Below are positions 1 to 7,879 of a stretch of 64,000 nt of DNA, piece after piece (within the stretch, counting starts at the first letter, position 1; each line of letters opens with the position of its first letter). Position numbers and translations under genes: made by a program. The notes beneath the pieces were generated by a model that saw nothing but the letters and a program-made list of their open reading frames with translations, made no database searches and had not been told where the DNA came from. The DNA is taken from positions 62,001-126,000 of the forward strand of contig NZ_FQXE01000002.1 of assembly GCF_900129885.1 (NCBI RefSeq), given 5' to 3'. This DNA comes from Pollutimonas bauzanensis (GTDB lineage Bacteria > Pseudomonadota > Gammaproteobacteria > Burkholderiales > Burkholderiaceae_B).

Positions 1-824
1 CCGCGCTTGAAGCGGCGGCGCCAGATGGAAAACAGGGTTTCGAAAACCGGATAGAACAGCACGGCGAGGGCGTAAAAGGGCGAAACGCTGGGGTTGCGCA
101 CCACCAGTTGCACCGCCAGCTCGGCCAGCATGAAACCCAGGAAGTAGGCGCCCCCGTCGCCCAGGAAGACCCTGCCGAAGGGGAAGTTCCAGACCAGGAA
201 ACCCAGAGTGGCCGAGGCCAATGCCGCCGCGATCAGGAAAATGGGTATGTCCTGCACCTGCAAGGCGACCAGGGCCAGCGAAAGCGCCATCAGCGTGGCG
301 ATCATGCCAGCCAGACCGTTCATGCCGTCCACGATGTTCAAGGCATGCGTACAGCCTCCGACGGCGACCATGGTGAACAATAAAGAGATGGGCCAGAAAG
401 AGAGTATCCAGTCGGCCCAGCCCAGGCCGACCCGCGCCACGCCGCCCAGCAGCCACCAGGCGATGGCGGCCGAGATGAAGGCGGCCAGCAGCCGCTTGCC
501 CGAGCCCACGTCCTTGGTGATGTCCTCGAGCAGCCCGGCCACGAAAACGGGCATGGCGGCGATGAACAGGACCGGCCACAGCCACGTCAGCGTCATATTG
601 CTGGGCCCCAGGACGAGCAGGCCGGCCAGGGTTCCCGCCAGCACTGCCAGGCCGCCTACCCGCGGCGTCGCGCGCGTATGGGAAGCCTGCGGCTTTTTCA
701 TATCGGTGTCACCGGTAAATGCCCCATGCCAGCGTTCGGAAGCGACAATCAGGCCGCCCACCATGAACGCCACGATACAGATGTAAAACCAGGTAAAAGA
801 TCCCCAAAGGTGAGGCGAAATCAC
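1..824 (-). CDS. WecA/MraY-family glycosyl-1-phosphate transferase (C-terminus cut by window edge)
   Basis: This is a polytopic membrane enzyme expected to transfer a sugar-1-phosphate to undecaprenyl phosphate, the first step of O-antigen or other surface-glycan synthesis. About 274 residues are visible and the stop lies outside the window. The family signatures are clear: TPRVGG near the N-terminus, the aspartate-rich LNIVDGMNGLAG loop, and FGRVFLGDGGAYFLGF further on. Hydrophobic helices lie between them. I chose the GTG at 822-824 because a GGGGA sits just upstream and it keeps an N-terminal membrane helix (FTWFYICIVAFMVGG). The alternative ATG at 762-764 would remove half of that helix. 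The sugar substrate cannot be told from sequence. Confidence 0.85.
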   Translation of the reverse strand, partial: MISPHLWGSFTWFYICIVAFMVGGLIVASERWHGAFTGDTDMKKPQASHTRATPRVGGLAVLAGTLAGLLVLGPSNMTLTWLWPVLFIAAMPVFVAGLLEDITKDVGSGKRLLAAFISAAIAWWLLGGVARVGLGWADWILSFWPISLLFTMVAVGGCTHALNIVDGMNGLAGMIATLMALSLALVALQVQDIPIFLIAAALASATLGFLVWNFPFGRVFLGDGGAYFLGFMLAELAVQLVVRNPSVSPFYALAVLFYPVFETLFSIWRRRFKR

Positions 825-1019
825 ACAATCCCCAAAAGCAAAATAAGCATCATCATTATCGGACGTTTCTGTAACAGCTTGGGCTCGGCTCGCAAAATAA
901 ATGCAACAAGAAATGTTACCGCGGCCGGCGAGGCTGGCTCGCCGAAGGAAAATCCATACCCGGCGCCACGCAGACGAAACATTACACAAAAATGGAAATA
1001 AGGCCATAGGCCAGAAAGC

Positions 1020-1160
1020 AAAAAATGCCCCATGCGCCGCTTACGCGGTTCGCTATCCACCTTGCGGCCTGCATGCCGCCCGGGCTAGCCTGGCGCAGAG
1101 TCCGCAGGGACCGTCTTATGTCCGGGCGCCGCCCCGCCGGGCAGCCCCAAGGCAAAAAAA
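1020..1160. repeat. Dispersed intergenic repeat, copy 1
   Basis: This shares with 35435-35603 a core that reads CGCTTACGCGG, TCGCTATCCACCT, GCGGCCTGCATGCCGC and CGGG in the same order, followed by GTCCGCAGGGA and TGTCCGGGC. The end carries the GCCTTGGGGC...CCCGGCGG block in inverted orientation relative to the other two copies. It is flanked by A-runs. Confidence 0.75.
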
Positions 1161-1186
1161 AGCCCAAGATCTTGCGATCTTGGGCT
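1154..1186 (-). terminator. Strong rho-independent terminator, leftward
   Basis: A perfect 11-bp stem (AGCCCAAGATC / GATCTTGGGCT) with a TTGC loop spans 1161-1186. On the minus strand it is followed directly by at least seven U residues (the A-run at 1154-1160). It would end the candidate sRNA that starts near 1305, or coq7 read-through. Confidence 0.85.
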
Positions 1187-1305
1187 AAATCCACCAAAGG
1201 AGGAGGGTGGAGGAGACAACTGGGGCATGTCGGGCTGCTAAAGCTTTTGGCTTGAGACCGCGTGACCGGGGGTTTTCCCTCTGCAATCACGTTTCGACAT
1301 CCGAT
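1154..1305 (-). ncRNA. Candidate ~150-nt sRNA with CCUCC (anti-Shine-Dalgarno-like) motif
   Basis: A minus-strand transcript is predicted from a good promoter (1312-1340) to a strong terminator (1154-1186). Its 3' half contains CUCCUCC followed by CCUCCUCCUUU (complement of 1196-1215). The latter matches the anti-Shine-Dalgarno end of 16S rRNA, a feature of known CCUCC-motif regulatory RNAs. A 20-codon ATG frame (MSKRDC..., ending QKL) starts close to the predicted 5' end, so a tiny leader peptide is possible. It is also possible that this is only a processed coq7 3' region. The evidence is promoter, terminator and motif; homology was not tested. Confidence 0.5.
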
Positions 1306-1311
1306 AACCAA

Positions 1312-1340
1312 AGTGTATAGCGATCTTTTGTGCAATGCAA
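1312..1340 (-). promoter_or_regulatory. Sigma-70-like promoter for the candidate sRNA
   Basis: On the minus strand TTGCAT (1335-1340) and TACACT (1312-1317) are separated by 17 bp. The predicted start of transcription is near 1305, about 150 nt before the terminator. Confidence 0.5.
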
Positions 1341-1475
1341 GATAAATAAGCAAAAAAACATCAGGCGGGCATTTTTGTGGTTTTTTTAAGACTTCCCCCT
1401 CTAAAAAAGGCGCGAAAGCAATCCCGTATTAACCCTTGCGCCCCTTGTTTCGTTACAAATAAACCACAAATCAAG

Positions 1476-2171
1476 CTAAATACGATAGGCCGTCACCGTC
1501 ATTACCTTGGACATGGCGCGCATCAGCAGCCGCGCCGGCTTGCCAAGTTTTTTCGCGCCGTTGTTCTCGGCAGTCATGCGATGGCCGATTTCGTCGTCGC
1601 GCATTTGCTCGACTATGCTGCGCGACCGCAAGTCGCCCGGCGGCAGGTCGGTCAGGTGCTGATTCAGGTGCTGCTCCACCTGGCTCTCGGTTTCGGCCAT
1701 GAAGCCCAGGTTTCTGGCTATGCCTGCCCGGCTGGCCGCCACGCCCAGGGAAAATGAACCGGCATACCAGAGCGGATTCAAAAGGCTGGGCCGGCTGCCC
1801 AATTCCGTCAGGCGCTGGCGGCACCATACCAGGTGGTCCACTTCCTCGTTGGCCGCCTTGCGCAGCAGATTCTGTATTGCTGCGTCGCCGCAAAACAAAG
1901 CCTGCCCGCGATACAAAGCCTGGGCGCAGATTTCGCCTACATGGTTAACCCGCATAAGCCCGGCGGCATGCTTTTGCTCGGCGGGCGTCAGCCCTTCGGC
2001 CGAACCCCCGGCCACGGCGTGGTCCTGCTTGCCGGCGGGATAGGCGCGTCCCGCGCGCGCGGAACCGTCCAGCACCTGCATGGCGCGCCCCAATTCGGAC
2101 AGCAAGCCATCCACCCTGCCCAGGCGGCGCGGGAAAACAGAAGCTCCGGGTAATGCATTTTGCTTGACCAT
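1476..2171 (-). CDS. coq7: 3-demethoxyubiquinol 3-hydroxylase (Coq7)
   Basis: This di-iron monooxygenase carries out the last hydroxylation of ubiquinone biosynthesis at the inner membrane. The 231-residue protein shows the carboxylate-bridged di-iron ligands: NHVGE (Glu80), EEVDH (Glu110 and His113), Glu162 in FMAETES, and DDEIGH (Glu194 and His197). The ATG at 2169-2171 begins MVKQNALPG; an in-frame upstream extension would run into the dispersed repeat and is unlikely. It is transcribed leftward as a single gene. The neighbouring oxidase operon uses the respiratory chain that this quinone feeds, but they are not obviously co-transcribed. Confidence 0.95.
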   Translation of the reverse strand: MVKQNALPGASVFPRRLGRVDGLLSELGRAMQVLDGSARAGRAYPAGKQDHAVAGGSAEGLTPAEQKHAAGLMRVNHVGEICAQALYRGQALFCGDAAIQNLLRKAANEEVDHLVWCRQRLTELGSRPSLLNPLWYAGSFSLGVAASRAGIARNLGFMAETESQVEQHLNQHLTDLPPGDLRSRSIVEQMRDDEIGHRMTAENNGAKKLGKPARLLMRAMSKVMTVTAYRI

Positions 2172-2187
2172 TAATATCCTCAACGTA

Positions 2188-2252
2188 CAAAAAAGCCCCC
2201 ACGCTTCATCGCTTGCGCGGCTCGCTGCCTTGGGGCGGCCCGGCGGCAAAAA
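2188..2252. repeat. Dispersed intergenic repeat, copy 2 (short form)
   Basis: This starts AAAAAAGCCCCCACGCTTCA and runs through CGCGGCTCGCT straight into GCCTTGGGGCGGCCCGGCGG plus an A-run. It equals the two ends of copy 3 (35435-35603) with the middle missing. Confidence 0.75.
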
Positions 2253-2276
2253 ACATACAACAAGGAGGCCTGCGGC

Positions 2277-2897
2277 TCATTTTCGCAGACGGCGGCTGTG
2301 CCGGCGTTCGGCCCACAGCCATGCCAACGGCAGCGCCACCGCCAGTGTGACCAACGCCCGGCCGGCCAGTTCCTGGTCGCCCAGCAAATAAAAATTGCAC
2401 AGGCGTTCGGGATTATCCTGGTAAAGCAGCCCGGCAATGGCCGTCATCCAGGAAAAATTACCCAGGAAGAACAGCTTTATCACCTTGTCGGCCCGTCCCA
2501 GCGCATCGAACAACACCATTCCAGCAATAAACAGGCCCAGGAATTTCAGGCAGCCGGCCGTCGCGGACAGCAGAACATGGTCGAGCGATCTGGGTATCAT
2601 CCAATACGCCAGGACGAATGAAACCAGCAGCAGTCCCGGCACACCGTGTTCATTATATTTCCGATACAGGGCCAGCGCCGCTGGCCGGCGCCAGGACGTG
2701 CTGCGCCTGGCCGCGGCCAGGCAGGCCATGGCGGCGAACACGCCGGCGAGCAGGATCATCGGTATATGGGCCAGCATGTGCGTGGCCATGGCGCCGGTCA
2801 GCCACCGCCTGAATACGATCGCGCCCAGCAGCAGTATGGCGCTGGCAAGGGCATAGCGCCGCGCGGCGGCGGGGCGGGACAGCCAGGCGGCATTCAT
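2277..2897 (-). CDS. Multi-pass membrane protein, CtaG (caa3 assembly)-like
   Basis: The 206-residue protein is almost entirely hydrophobic with about six predicted membrane segments. HMLAHIPMI near residue 40 and the C-terminal LLGDQELAGRALV resemble conserved stretches of CtaG proteins, which assist assembly of copper-containing cytochrome c oxidases. Its start codon overlaps the end of the SCO gene by 4 bp, so the two are translated together. That location, last in an oxidase operon, supports a role in copper-centre assembly. The family match is by eye and moderate; it could instead be an unrelated membrane subunit. Confidence 0.6.
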   Translation of the reverse strand: MNAAWLSRPAAARRYALASAILLLGAIVFRRWLTGAMATHMLAHIPMILLAGVFAAMACLAAARRSTSWRRPAALALYRKYNEHGVPGLLLVSFVLAYWMIPRSLDHVLLSATAGCLKFLGLFIAGMVLFDALGRADKVIKLFFLGNFSWMTAIAGLLYQDNPERLCNFYLLGDQELAGRALVTLAVALPLAWLWAERRHSRRLRK

Positions 2898-3520
2898 GAG
2901 CGCCCCTCTTTTCCGGCCTGGGCCGCGGCATAGTCGAGCAGTGACTGCGTATCATCCATGTCCACGATGCGGACCAGCCGCCCCCCGGGCGTAACGATAT
3001 GGTAGGCGGCGTTGTGCTCGTACTGTCCCCAGGCGGCGGGCACCACCACGATGCCGAAGGCGTCCAGCAAGGCCAGCCTCGGGCCGGCGCCCGCTATCGC
3101 CATCGACTGCCAGATGACGGGGTCCGCTGCCATGCGCCGCTCGTACCGCGACAGCAGTTCCGGCGTATCGGCCTGGTCGAAACTGATGCTCAGCAGCCGT
3201 ACCTTGCCGGCCAGTCCCCGCCCTTGTATCTGCGCCTGCAACTGCTGGAATTGCGCGCCCATCGCCAAGCAGATCGAGAAACAGCGCGTGTACATGAAAT
3301 TGACGATGGCGACCCGGCCGTCCGAGCGCAAGTTGCGCAAAAGCGTGGTGCTGGCGCCGCTGCCGCCGCGCAGCGGGCTGTCCGGCACGGCGCGCGGATG
3401 GCGCAAGACATCCGCCCGGCGGGCCGCCTCCGTGGTCAGCACCGTAAAGCCGTCGGTCTGCAGGCAAATGGCGCCCAGCCCCAGGCCGCAAACCAGCAGA
3501 ATAGCCGCCAATAGTCTCAT
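2894..3520 (-). CDS. SCO1/SenC-family copper chaperone
   Basis: This is a thioredoxin-fold, membrane-anchored periplasmic protein that delivers copper to heme-copper oxidases. The N-terminus (MRLLAAILLVCGLGLGA) is a signal or anchor helix. The copper site is present: Cys80 and Cys84 in TRCFSIC, plus a distal His (His174 in AAYHIV). The protein is 208 residues, normal for the family. It lies 13 bp downstream of the cytochrome c gene and overlaps the CtaG-like gene. Cbb3 oxidases lack a CuA centre, so the likely client is the CuB site. Confidence 0.88.
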   Translation of the reverse strand: MRLLAAILLVCGLGLGAICLQTDGFTVLTTEAARRADVLRHPRAVPDSPLRGGSGASTTLLRNLRSDGRVAIVNFMYTRCFSICLAMGAQFQQLQAQIQGRGLAGKVRLLSISFDQADTPELLSRYERRMAADPVIWQSMAIAGAGPRLALLDAFGIVVVPAAWGQYEHNAAYHIVTPGGRLVRIVDMDDTQSLLDYAAAQAGKEGRS

Positions 3521-3533
3521 GCCCGGCCCGCCC

Positions 3534-4130
3534 TCACTTCATGGCCTGCAGCTCGGCATCGCCGTTCCATGGCTGGCCGTGAGCGGCGCTGGCCGCGCGC
3601 TCGGCCTTGACTGTCGCGGCGTCGACCTTGCCGGCCGCATTGCCGAAGTTTTCGCGTATATGGCTGACGACGGCCGCGATCTCGGCATCGTCCAGCTTGT
3701 CCTTGAAGGTGGGCATCTGGCCGTTGTAATGATTGCCGCCCACCGTCAGGTCGCCGGCAATGCCGTGCAGCACTATCTGGATCGCAAGCGACTCCTTGCC
3801 GGTCACCCATTCGGACCCGGCCAAGGGCGGGAACACCCCCGGCAGGCCCAGGCCGGTGGCTTGATGGCAGGCCAGGCACTGGGCGGTATAGATCTGGGCG
3901 CCATCCACCATCGCGCCCGGGACGGGAGCGGCGACCTTGAAATCGGCCGCGGTCCGGCGATCGCCGTAGGCGGGCGGGTTGTTTTGATAAGTGGCCCACA
4001 TATAGGCGATGGCAAAGGCGAAGAGCGCGCCCACGATGGTGATGACCAGCCATGGGATAGGCCGGCTGCCCTCATAGGGCTCCGGCATTTCGCGCTGCTG
4101 GGCCTGAATTTTCTTCGATCTGTCCGACAT
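3534..4130 (-). CDS. Membrane-anchored monoheme cytochrome c of the oxidase operon
   Basis: The 198-residue protein has one N-terminal membrane helix (about residues 26-46) and one heme c site CLACH (Cys85-His89), with Met139 in GQMPTF as probable axial ligand. It occupies the place where a cbb3 operon normally has ccoP, but CcoP carries two hemes and two helices, so this looks like a simplified electron-entry subunit. I chose the ATG at 4128-4130, which has GGAG eight bases upstream; an upstream TTG is in frame but overlaps that ribosome-binding site. The C-terminal 35 residues are Ala-rich and unassigned. Confidence 0.85.
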   Translation of the reverse strand: MSDRSKKIQAQQREMPEPYEGSRPIPWLVITIVGALFAFAIAYMWATYQNNPPAYGDRRTAADFKVAAPVPGAMVDGAQIYTAQCLACHQATGLGLPGVFPPLAGSEWVTGKESLAIQIVLHGIAGDLTVGGNHYNGQMPTFKDKLDDAEIAAVVSHIRENFGNAAGKVDAATVKAERAASAAHGQPWNGDAELQAMK

Positions 4131-4186
4131 CCTGTTCTCCAACGTGTCCTTGCCGCGCCCGGCGTCCGGGCGCCCTGCCCCGCTCG

Positions 4187-4780
4187 CTATTTGGAGGAAT
4201 CGGGCGGCGCCTTGACCGGGTAAGTGCGGTCGAGCGCCAGCAAATACGCCACCAGGTCGAGCGCCTCGGGTCTGGCCACTACCTGCTGCCCCACCGGCGC
4301 ATAGCCGGGAGGAAGGTTGACCAGCTTGTCGCCGGCCTCCGCCTTGTCCTTGACCTCGAACAGAAAGGGATAGGAAGGCATGATGCTGCCCGGCGTGTAG
4401 GCGCGCGGCTGATACAGGTGGCCCAGGTTCCAGTCGGCGCTGGGCTGGCGCGCGCCGATATTCAGCAAGTCGGGGCCGGTGCGCATGGTGCCCAGCAAAT
4501 GCGGCCTGTCGTAAAAATAGTCGCCGGCCACCGGCGCCCGCCCCCAGCCGCGCTTGAAATCGGGCGCCTGGGCCTGCGCGCGCGGCTGCTGGGTATGGCA
4601 GTAGACGCAGCCGTTCTTGATATACACCTCGCGCCCCCGCAATTGCTGCGAGGTATAGGGCTTGAGCCCTTCGGATGGCGGCAGATCCGATAGCTGGAGG
4701 TAAGGAACGACCACCAGCGTGGCGGTCGCCAGCGCCAGAGTGACCATGGCGCCTCCCAATAATTTGTATTCGCTTTCCAT
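4187..4780 (-). CDS. ccoO: Cbb3-type cytochrome c oxidase subunit II (FixO/CcoO)
   Basis: This membrane-anchored monoheme cytochrome c passes electrons to the CcoN catalytic subunit. The 197-residue protein has an N-terminal helix (about 8-27), the heme site GCVYCH (Cys58, Cys61, His62), and the family motifs DRPHLLGTMRTGPDL and SIMPSYPFLF, where the Met is the axial ligand. The ATG at 4778-4780 lies 2 bp after the ccoN stop, implying translational coupling. Its length is normal for the family. Confidence 0.92.
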   Translation of the reverse strand: MESEYKLLGGAMVTLALATATLVVVPYLQLSDLPPSEGLKPYTSQQLRGREVYIKNGCVYCHTQQPRAQAQAPDFKRGWGRAPVAGDYFYDRPHLLGTMRTGPDLLNIGARQPSADWNLGHLYQPRAYTPGSIMPSYPFLFEVKDKAEAGDKLVNLPPGYAPVGQQVVARPEALDLVAYLLALDRTYPVKAPPDSSK

Positions 4781-4782
4781 GG

Positions 4783-6450
4783 TCAGGCCTCCGCCATCGC
4801 GGCGAGCAGCGCCGCCGGCTTGTGGAACAGGGCCGGGCCTACCCGCCGCGGGCCATAGCGCAAGGCCATCGCGAAGAAATGCGCGGCGAAAACCAGGTGG
4901 CCCAGCGTCATCAGGGCGCCGCCCACGGATCTGGACTCGAGATAAGGAATGGTCAGGCGCACCGACTCCATGAAGGGGCGCGACGCGTCGAGCATGGCCA
5001 CGCCTTGCAGCCAGCCGCCTATGGTCAGGCCGACGAAATAGATGCCGAAACCCACCACGACCAGCCAGAAGTGCAGCGCGATCAGTTTCGGGTAGGGCCA
5101 TTCCCAGGACATGACGCGCGGCATGACGAAATAAATGGCGCCGAACATCACCAGCGAAAAGAAACCGTACAAGCCAAGATGGGCGTGCGCAACGGTGAAA
5201 TGCGTGAAATGGGTGACGGTATTGACGCTGCGCAGGGCTTCCAGCGAACCCTGCACGGAACTGAGCGTGTACATCATGCCGCCCAGCACGATGAAGCGCA
5301 GCGTAGGCGAGTAGATCAGCGTCTTGAAATGATGGCGCATGGTCATGTGCTGGTTTACCGAGAAGGCCAGCACCGGCACCACCATCATGACGCTTTGCAC
5401 GATGGACAGCGTAATCAGCCAGCCGGGCACCGGCCCGCCTATCAAATGATGGCCGCCGACCTGGCCATAGAAGAAGGCCAGCGCCCAGAAGCCCAGCAAG
5501 GAAAGGTTGTAGGACTGTATCGGGCGGCCGATGATCTTGGGCAGGAAGTAATAAACGCTGGCCAGGGCGATAGGCGTGTAGAACAGCCCCAGGACGTTAT
5601 GCCCGAACCACCAGTTCATGGTGGCCTGCTCCACGCCGAAATGCACGCCGGGGATATTGCCCACCAAAAACAGTATCGGGAACCAGAAAAGCGCCGCGCC
5701 CATGTACCAGATGGACACATACAGGTGCCCGACCTTGCGGTTCTGCAGGGTGAAGACCAGGGGCAGGCCGATCAGGGCGCCGCCGATGACGAACAGGATA
5801 TCGATCTGCCACGGGATTTCCAGCCATTCCAGGCCATCGTTGAAGCCGGCGGCGATGCTGCCCAGCCCGGCGATCAGCGCGGCGTTCCACAGCATGGCCC
5901 CCAGGAGGGCGAAGCGCCCGCCCATCAGCGGCGTCTTGAGCAGGCGCGGCAAGGTCCAGATGGCGATGCCGAAAGCCACCATGGGCGCCCAGCCGTAGGC
6001 GACCGCGTTCAGGTGCAGGGTCCGCAGCCGCCCGAAGGTCAGCCAGGCGTATTGGGTCAGGAAATCCGGTTCGTGCAGCTTGATGGAGCTGATCAGCCCC
6101 GCGGTCGAGGCAAAAATCAGCCAGACCACGGCACAGGCGAGAAACACGAAGGTCACGTAAGCCGTCGACCGGTCGGCCTGGACCCGTTCGGCCAGTTCGA
6201 TGCCCATGCGCGCGTCGCGCGCCGGGTCGGCCGCGGGGGCGTGGGTGGCGTCCACCGCGCTTTGCAGGGCCAGGCGCTGGGCCGCGGTGGCCGCGGGCTC
6301 TTCCACTTTGCCGATTTCGCCTTCCGAGAAAATGACGTTGGCGGCGGCGGGATTGTCGTCGAACAGATGCTTGCGCAACGACCAGATAAAAACGAACAGA
6401 CCGGTGACCGACAGGATAAATGTCAAAAGCAATATGGCGAGGGTATTCAT
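4783..6450 (-). CDS. ccoN: CcoS-CcoN fusion: cbb3-type oxidase catalytic subunit with N-terminal CcoS-like domain
   Basis: This is the catalytic subunit of a C-family heme-copper oxidase. Residues 1-45 (one helix followed by SLRKHLFDDNP) resemble the stand-alone maturation protein CcoS. A polar Ala-rich linker follows (about 46-95), then a 12-helix CcoN-like body. Candidate heme and copper ligands are seen in LRTLHLNAVAYGW, WWFGHNVLG, GQVGGHHL and THFTHFTVAHAHLG. The ATG at 6448-6450 starts the CcoS-like part; an in-frame upstream extension has no ribosome-binding site. The 555-residue length exceeds a usual CcoN by about one CcoS domain. Some residues near the active site differ from textbook CcoN, so nitric-oxide or oxygen reductase activity cannot be separated by eye. 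Confidence 0.85.
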   Translation of the reverse strand: MNTLAILLLTFILSVTGLFVFIWSLRKHLFDDNPAAANVIFSEGEIGKVEEPAATAAQRLALQSAVDATHAPAADPARDARMGIELAERVQADRSTAYVTFVFLACAVVWLIFASTAGLISSIKLHEPDFLTQYAWLTFGRLRTLHLNAVAYGWAPMVAFGIAIWTLPRLLKTPLMGGRFALLGAMLWNAALIAGLGSIAAGFNDGLEWLEIPWQIDILFVIGGALIGLPLVFTLQNRKVGHLYVSIWYMGAALFWFPILFLVGNIPGVHFGVEQATMNWWFGHNVLGLFYTPIALASVYYFLPKIIGRPIQSYNLSLLGFWALAFFYGQVGGHHLIGGPVPGWLITLSIVQSVMMVVPVLAFSVNQHMTMRHHFKTLIYSPTLRFIVLGGMMYTLSSVQGSLEALRSVNTVTHFTHFTVAHAHLGLYGFFSLVMFGAIYFVMPRVMSWEWPYPKLIALHFWLVVVGFGIYFVGLTIGGWLQGVAMLDASRPFMESVRLTIPYLESRSVGGALMTLGHLVFAAHFFAMALRYGPRRVGPALFHKPAALLAAMAEA

Positions 6451-6487
6451 GGCATGTCGGTCTACGATATAAACCACTGGATAATAT

Positions 6488-6501
6488 CTGACACACATCA
6501 A
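6488..6501 (-). promoter_or_regulatory. Possible FNR/ANR-like box upstream of the oxidase operon
   Basis: The minus strand reads TTGATGTGTGTCAG, with a perfect left half and three of five matches in the right half of TTGAT-N4-ATCAA. A TATATC element lies about 20 bp downstream. Low-oxygen control by FNR would suit a cbb3-type oxidase, but spacing to the -10 is not ideal. Confidence 0.3.
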
Positions 6502-6646
6502 GAAACCGCGCATTGCCCTAGGTCGATTGTGGGTAATGAAGCGCCGCGCCACTGCGCCGCGCAGCGGCGACCCTCGAGCCGACGTTGCGCTTTGCCCCGG
6601 GATCGGTAATGATTAATGCTTCAAATGAAAGCAGGAATTAATTAGC

Positions 6647-7069
6647 ATGGAATGCACTATTGACTGGGGCGGCCCGGAAGGAATGCTGTTTGTCGCCCGC
6701 ACGGGCAGCGGCCATGTCGCCGCGATGGACGGCGCGCCCGACGGCGGCGGCCATAATCTTGCGCCGCGGCCCATGGAAATGCTGCTCAGCGGCGCGGGCG
6801 GCTGCGCGGCCTACGATGTGGTCCTCATACTGAAACGCGGGCGCCATGCCGTGACCGGCTGCCAGGTTAAACTGACGGCCGAGCGGGCGGAGACCGATCC
6901 CAAAGTGTTCACCAAGATCCACTTCGCCTTCGCGGTCGCGGGCAAGGCCCTGCCCGCGGCCGCCGTGGAGCGCGCCGTCCAGCTGTCGCACGAGAAATAC
7001 TGCTCGGCCTCGGCCATGCTGGCCAAGACGGCCGCCATCACGCACTCCGTTACGATCACCGACGCCTAG
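6647..7069 (+). CDS. OsmC/YhfA-family protein
   Basis: The 140-residue protein belongs to the OsmC superfamily, whose members reduce organic hydroperoxides or have unknown roles (YhfA group). The two expected cysteines are present: [12 protein letters not shown] near residue 56 and [11 protein letters not shown] near residue 115. [16 protein letters not shown] is the typical helix-start block. The ATG at 6647 has GCAGGAA ten bases upstream. It lies 14 bp before thyA and may be co-transcribed with it. No signal peptide is seen, so it should be cytoplasmic. Confidence 0.85.
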   Translation: MECTIDWGGPEGMLFVARTGSGHVAAMDGAPDGGGHNLAPRPMEMLLSGAGGCAAYDVVLILKRGRHAVTGCQVKLTAERAETDPKVFTKIHFAFAVAGKALPAAAVERAVQLSHEKYCSASAMLAKTAAITHSVTITDA

Positions 7070-7083
7070 AAGACTGCCCACCC

Positions 7084-7878
7084 ATGCATCAGTACGAAGA
7101 CTTCATGCGCCATGTCTATGAACATGGCCAGATAAAAACCGACAGGACCGGCACCGGCACACGGTCGGTTTTCGGCCACCAGATGCGCTTTGACCTGTCC
7201 CGGGGTTTTCCGCTGATCACCACCAAGAAGCTGCATACCAAAAGCATCTTCATCGAGCTGCTCTGGTTTCTGCGCGGCGATTCCAATGTGCGCTGGCTGC
7301 AGGAGCAGGGCGTCACCATCTGGAACGAATGGGCCGGCCCGGATGGCGACCTCGGCCCGGTGTATGGCGTGCAGTGGCGCTCCTGGCCCACGCCCGGCGG
7401 CGGGCATATCGACCAGATTTCGCAAGTCGTAGAGCAGATCCGGCGCAACCCCGATTCCCGCCGGCTGATCGTTTCGGCCTGGAACGTGGCCGACATCCCC
7501 AATATGGCGCTGCCGCCCTGCCACGCCTTCTTCCAGTTCTACGTCGCCGACGGCAAGCTGTCCTGCCAGTTGTACCAGCGCAGCGCGGATATCTTCCTGG
7601 GCGTGCCCTTCAACATTGCCAGCTATGCCCTGCTTACCCATATGGTGGCGCAGCAGTGCGACCTCGACGTGGGCGATTTCATCTGGACGGGCGGCGACTG
7701 CCATTTGTACAGCAACCACATGGAGCAGGTGGCGCTGCAATTGTCGCGCGAGCCTTACCCCTACCCCGCCCTCAATATCAAGCGCAAGCCCGAGTCGCTA
7801 TTCGACTACCGCTACGAGGACTTCGAAATCGTCGGCTACGAATCGCACCCGCACATCAAGGCGCCCGTCGCCGTTTAA
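7084..7878 (+). CDS. thyA: Thymidylate synthase
   Basis: ThyA methylates dUMP to dTMP using methylene-tetrahydrofolate. The 264-residue protein has the same length as the E. coli enzyme and conserves the nucleophile Cys146 in [12 protein letters not shown], the folate and dUMP-binding segments [27 protein letters not shown] and YPALNIKRK. Its stop is only one base from the stop of the convergent receptor gene. Its usual partner folA, which recycles the dihydrofolate made here, is found 4.5 kb downstream, with an unrelated module in between. Confidence 0.97.
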   Translation: MHQYEDFMRHVYEHGQIKTDRTGTGTRSVFGHQMRFDLSRGFPLITTKKLHTKSIFIELLWFLRGDSNVRWLQEQGVTIWNEWAGPDGDLGPVYGVQWRSWPTPGGGHIDQISQVVEQIRRNPDSRRLIVSAWNVADIPNMALPPCHAFFQFYVADGKLSCQLYQRSADIFLGVPFNIASYALLTHMVAQQCDLDVGDFIWTGGDCHLYSNHMEQVALQLSREPYPYPALNIKRKPESLFDYRYEDFEIVGYESHPHIKAPVAV

Positions 7879-7879
7879 G

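Larger units (their letters stand above)
825..1475. other. 650-bp gap between the glycosyltransferase and coq7
   Basis: No convincing protein gene is seen here. The stretch holds, from left to right, an AT-rich segment upstream of the glycosyltransferase, copy 1 of a dispersed repeat (1020-1160), and a minus-strand promoter-to-terminator unit (1154-1340) listed below as a candidate sRNA. The remaining 130 bp before the coq7 stop show only poly-T/poly-A runs. Confidence 0.6.

Noticed and set aside
821-1060. Possible 79-residue minus-strand protein upstream of the glycosyltransferase
   Set aside because: It overlaps the predicted glycosyltransferase start region and repeat copy 1, has no ribosome-binding site and no recognisable pattern.
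4822-6609. Long open frame on the plus strand antisense to ccoN (similar ones lie antisense to metG, the Orn/Lys/Arg decarboxylase, aldehyde dehydrogenase and tamA)
   Set aside because: These are shadows caused by high GC and third-position bias. Their proteins are rich in Gln, His, Arg and Gly with no domain pattern, while the opposite strand carries clear conserved enzymes.
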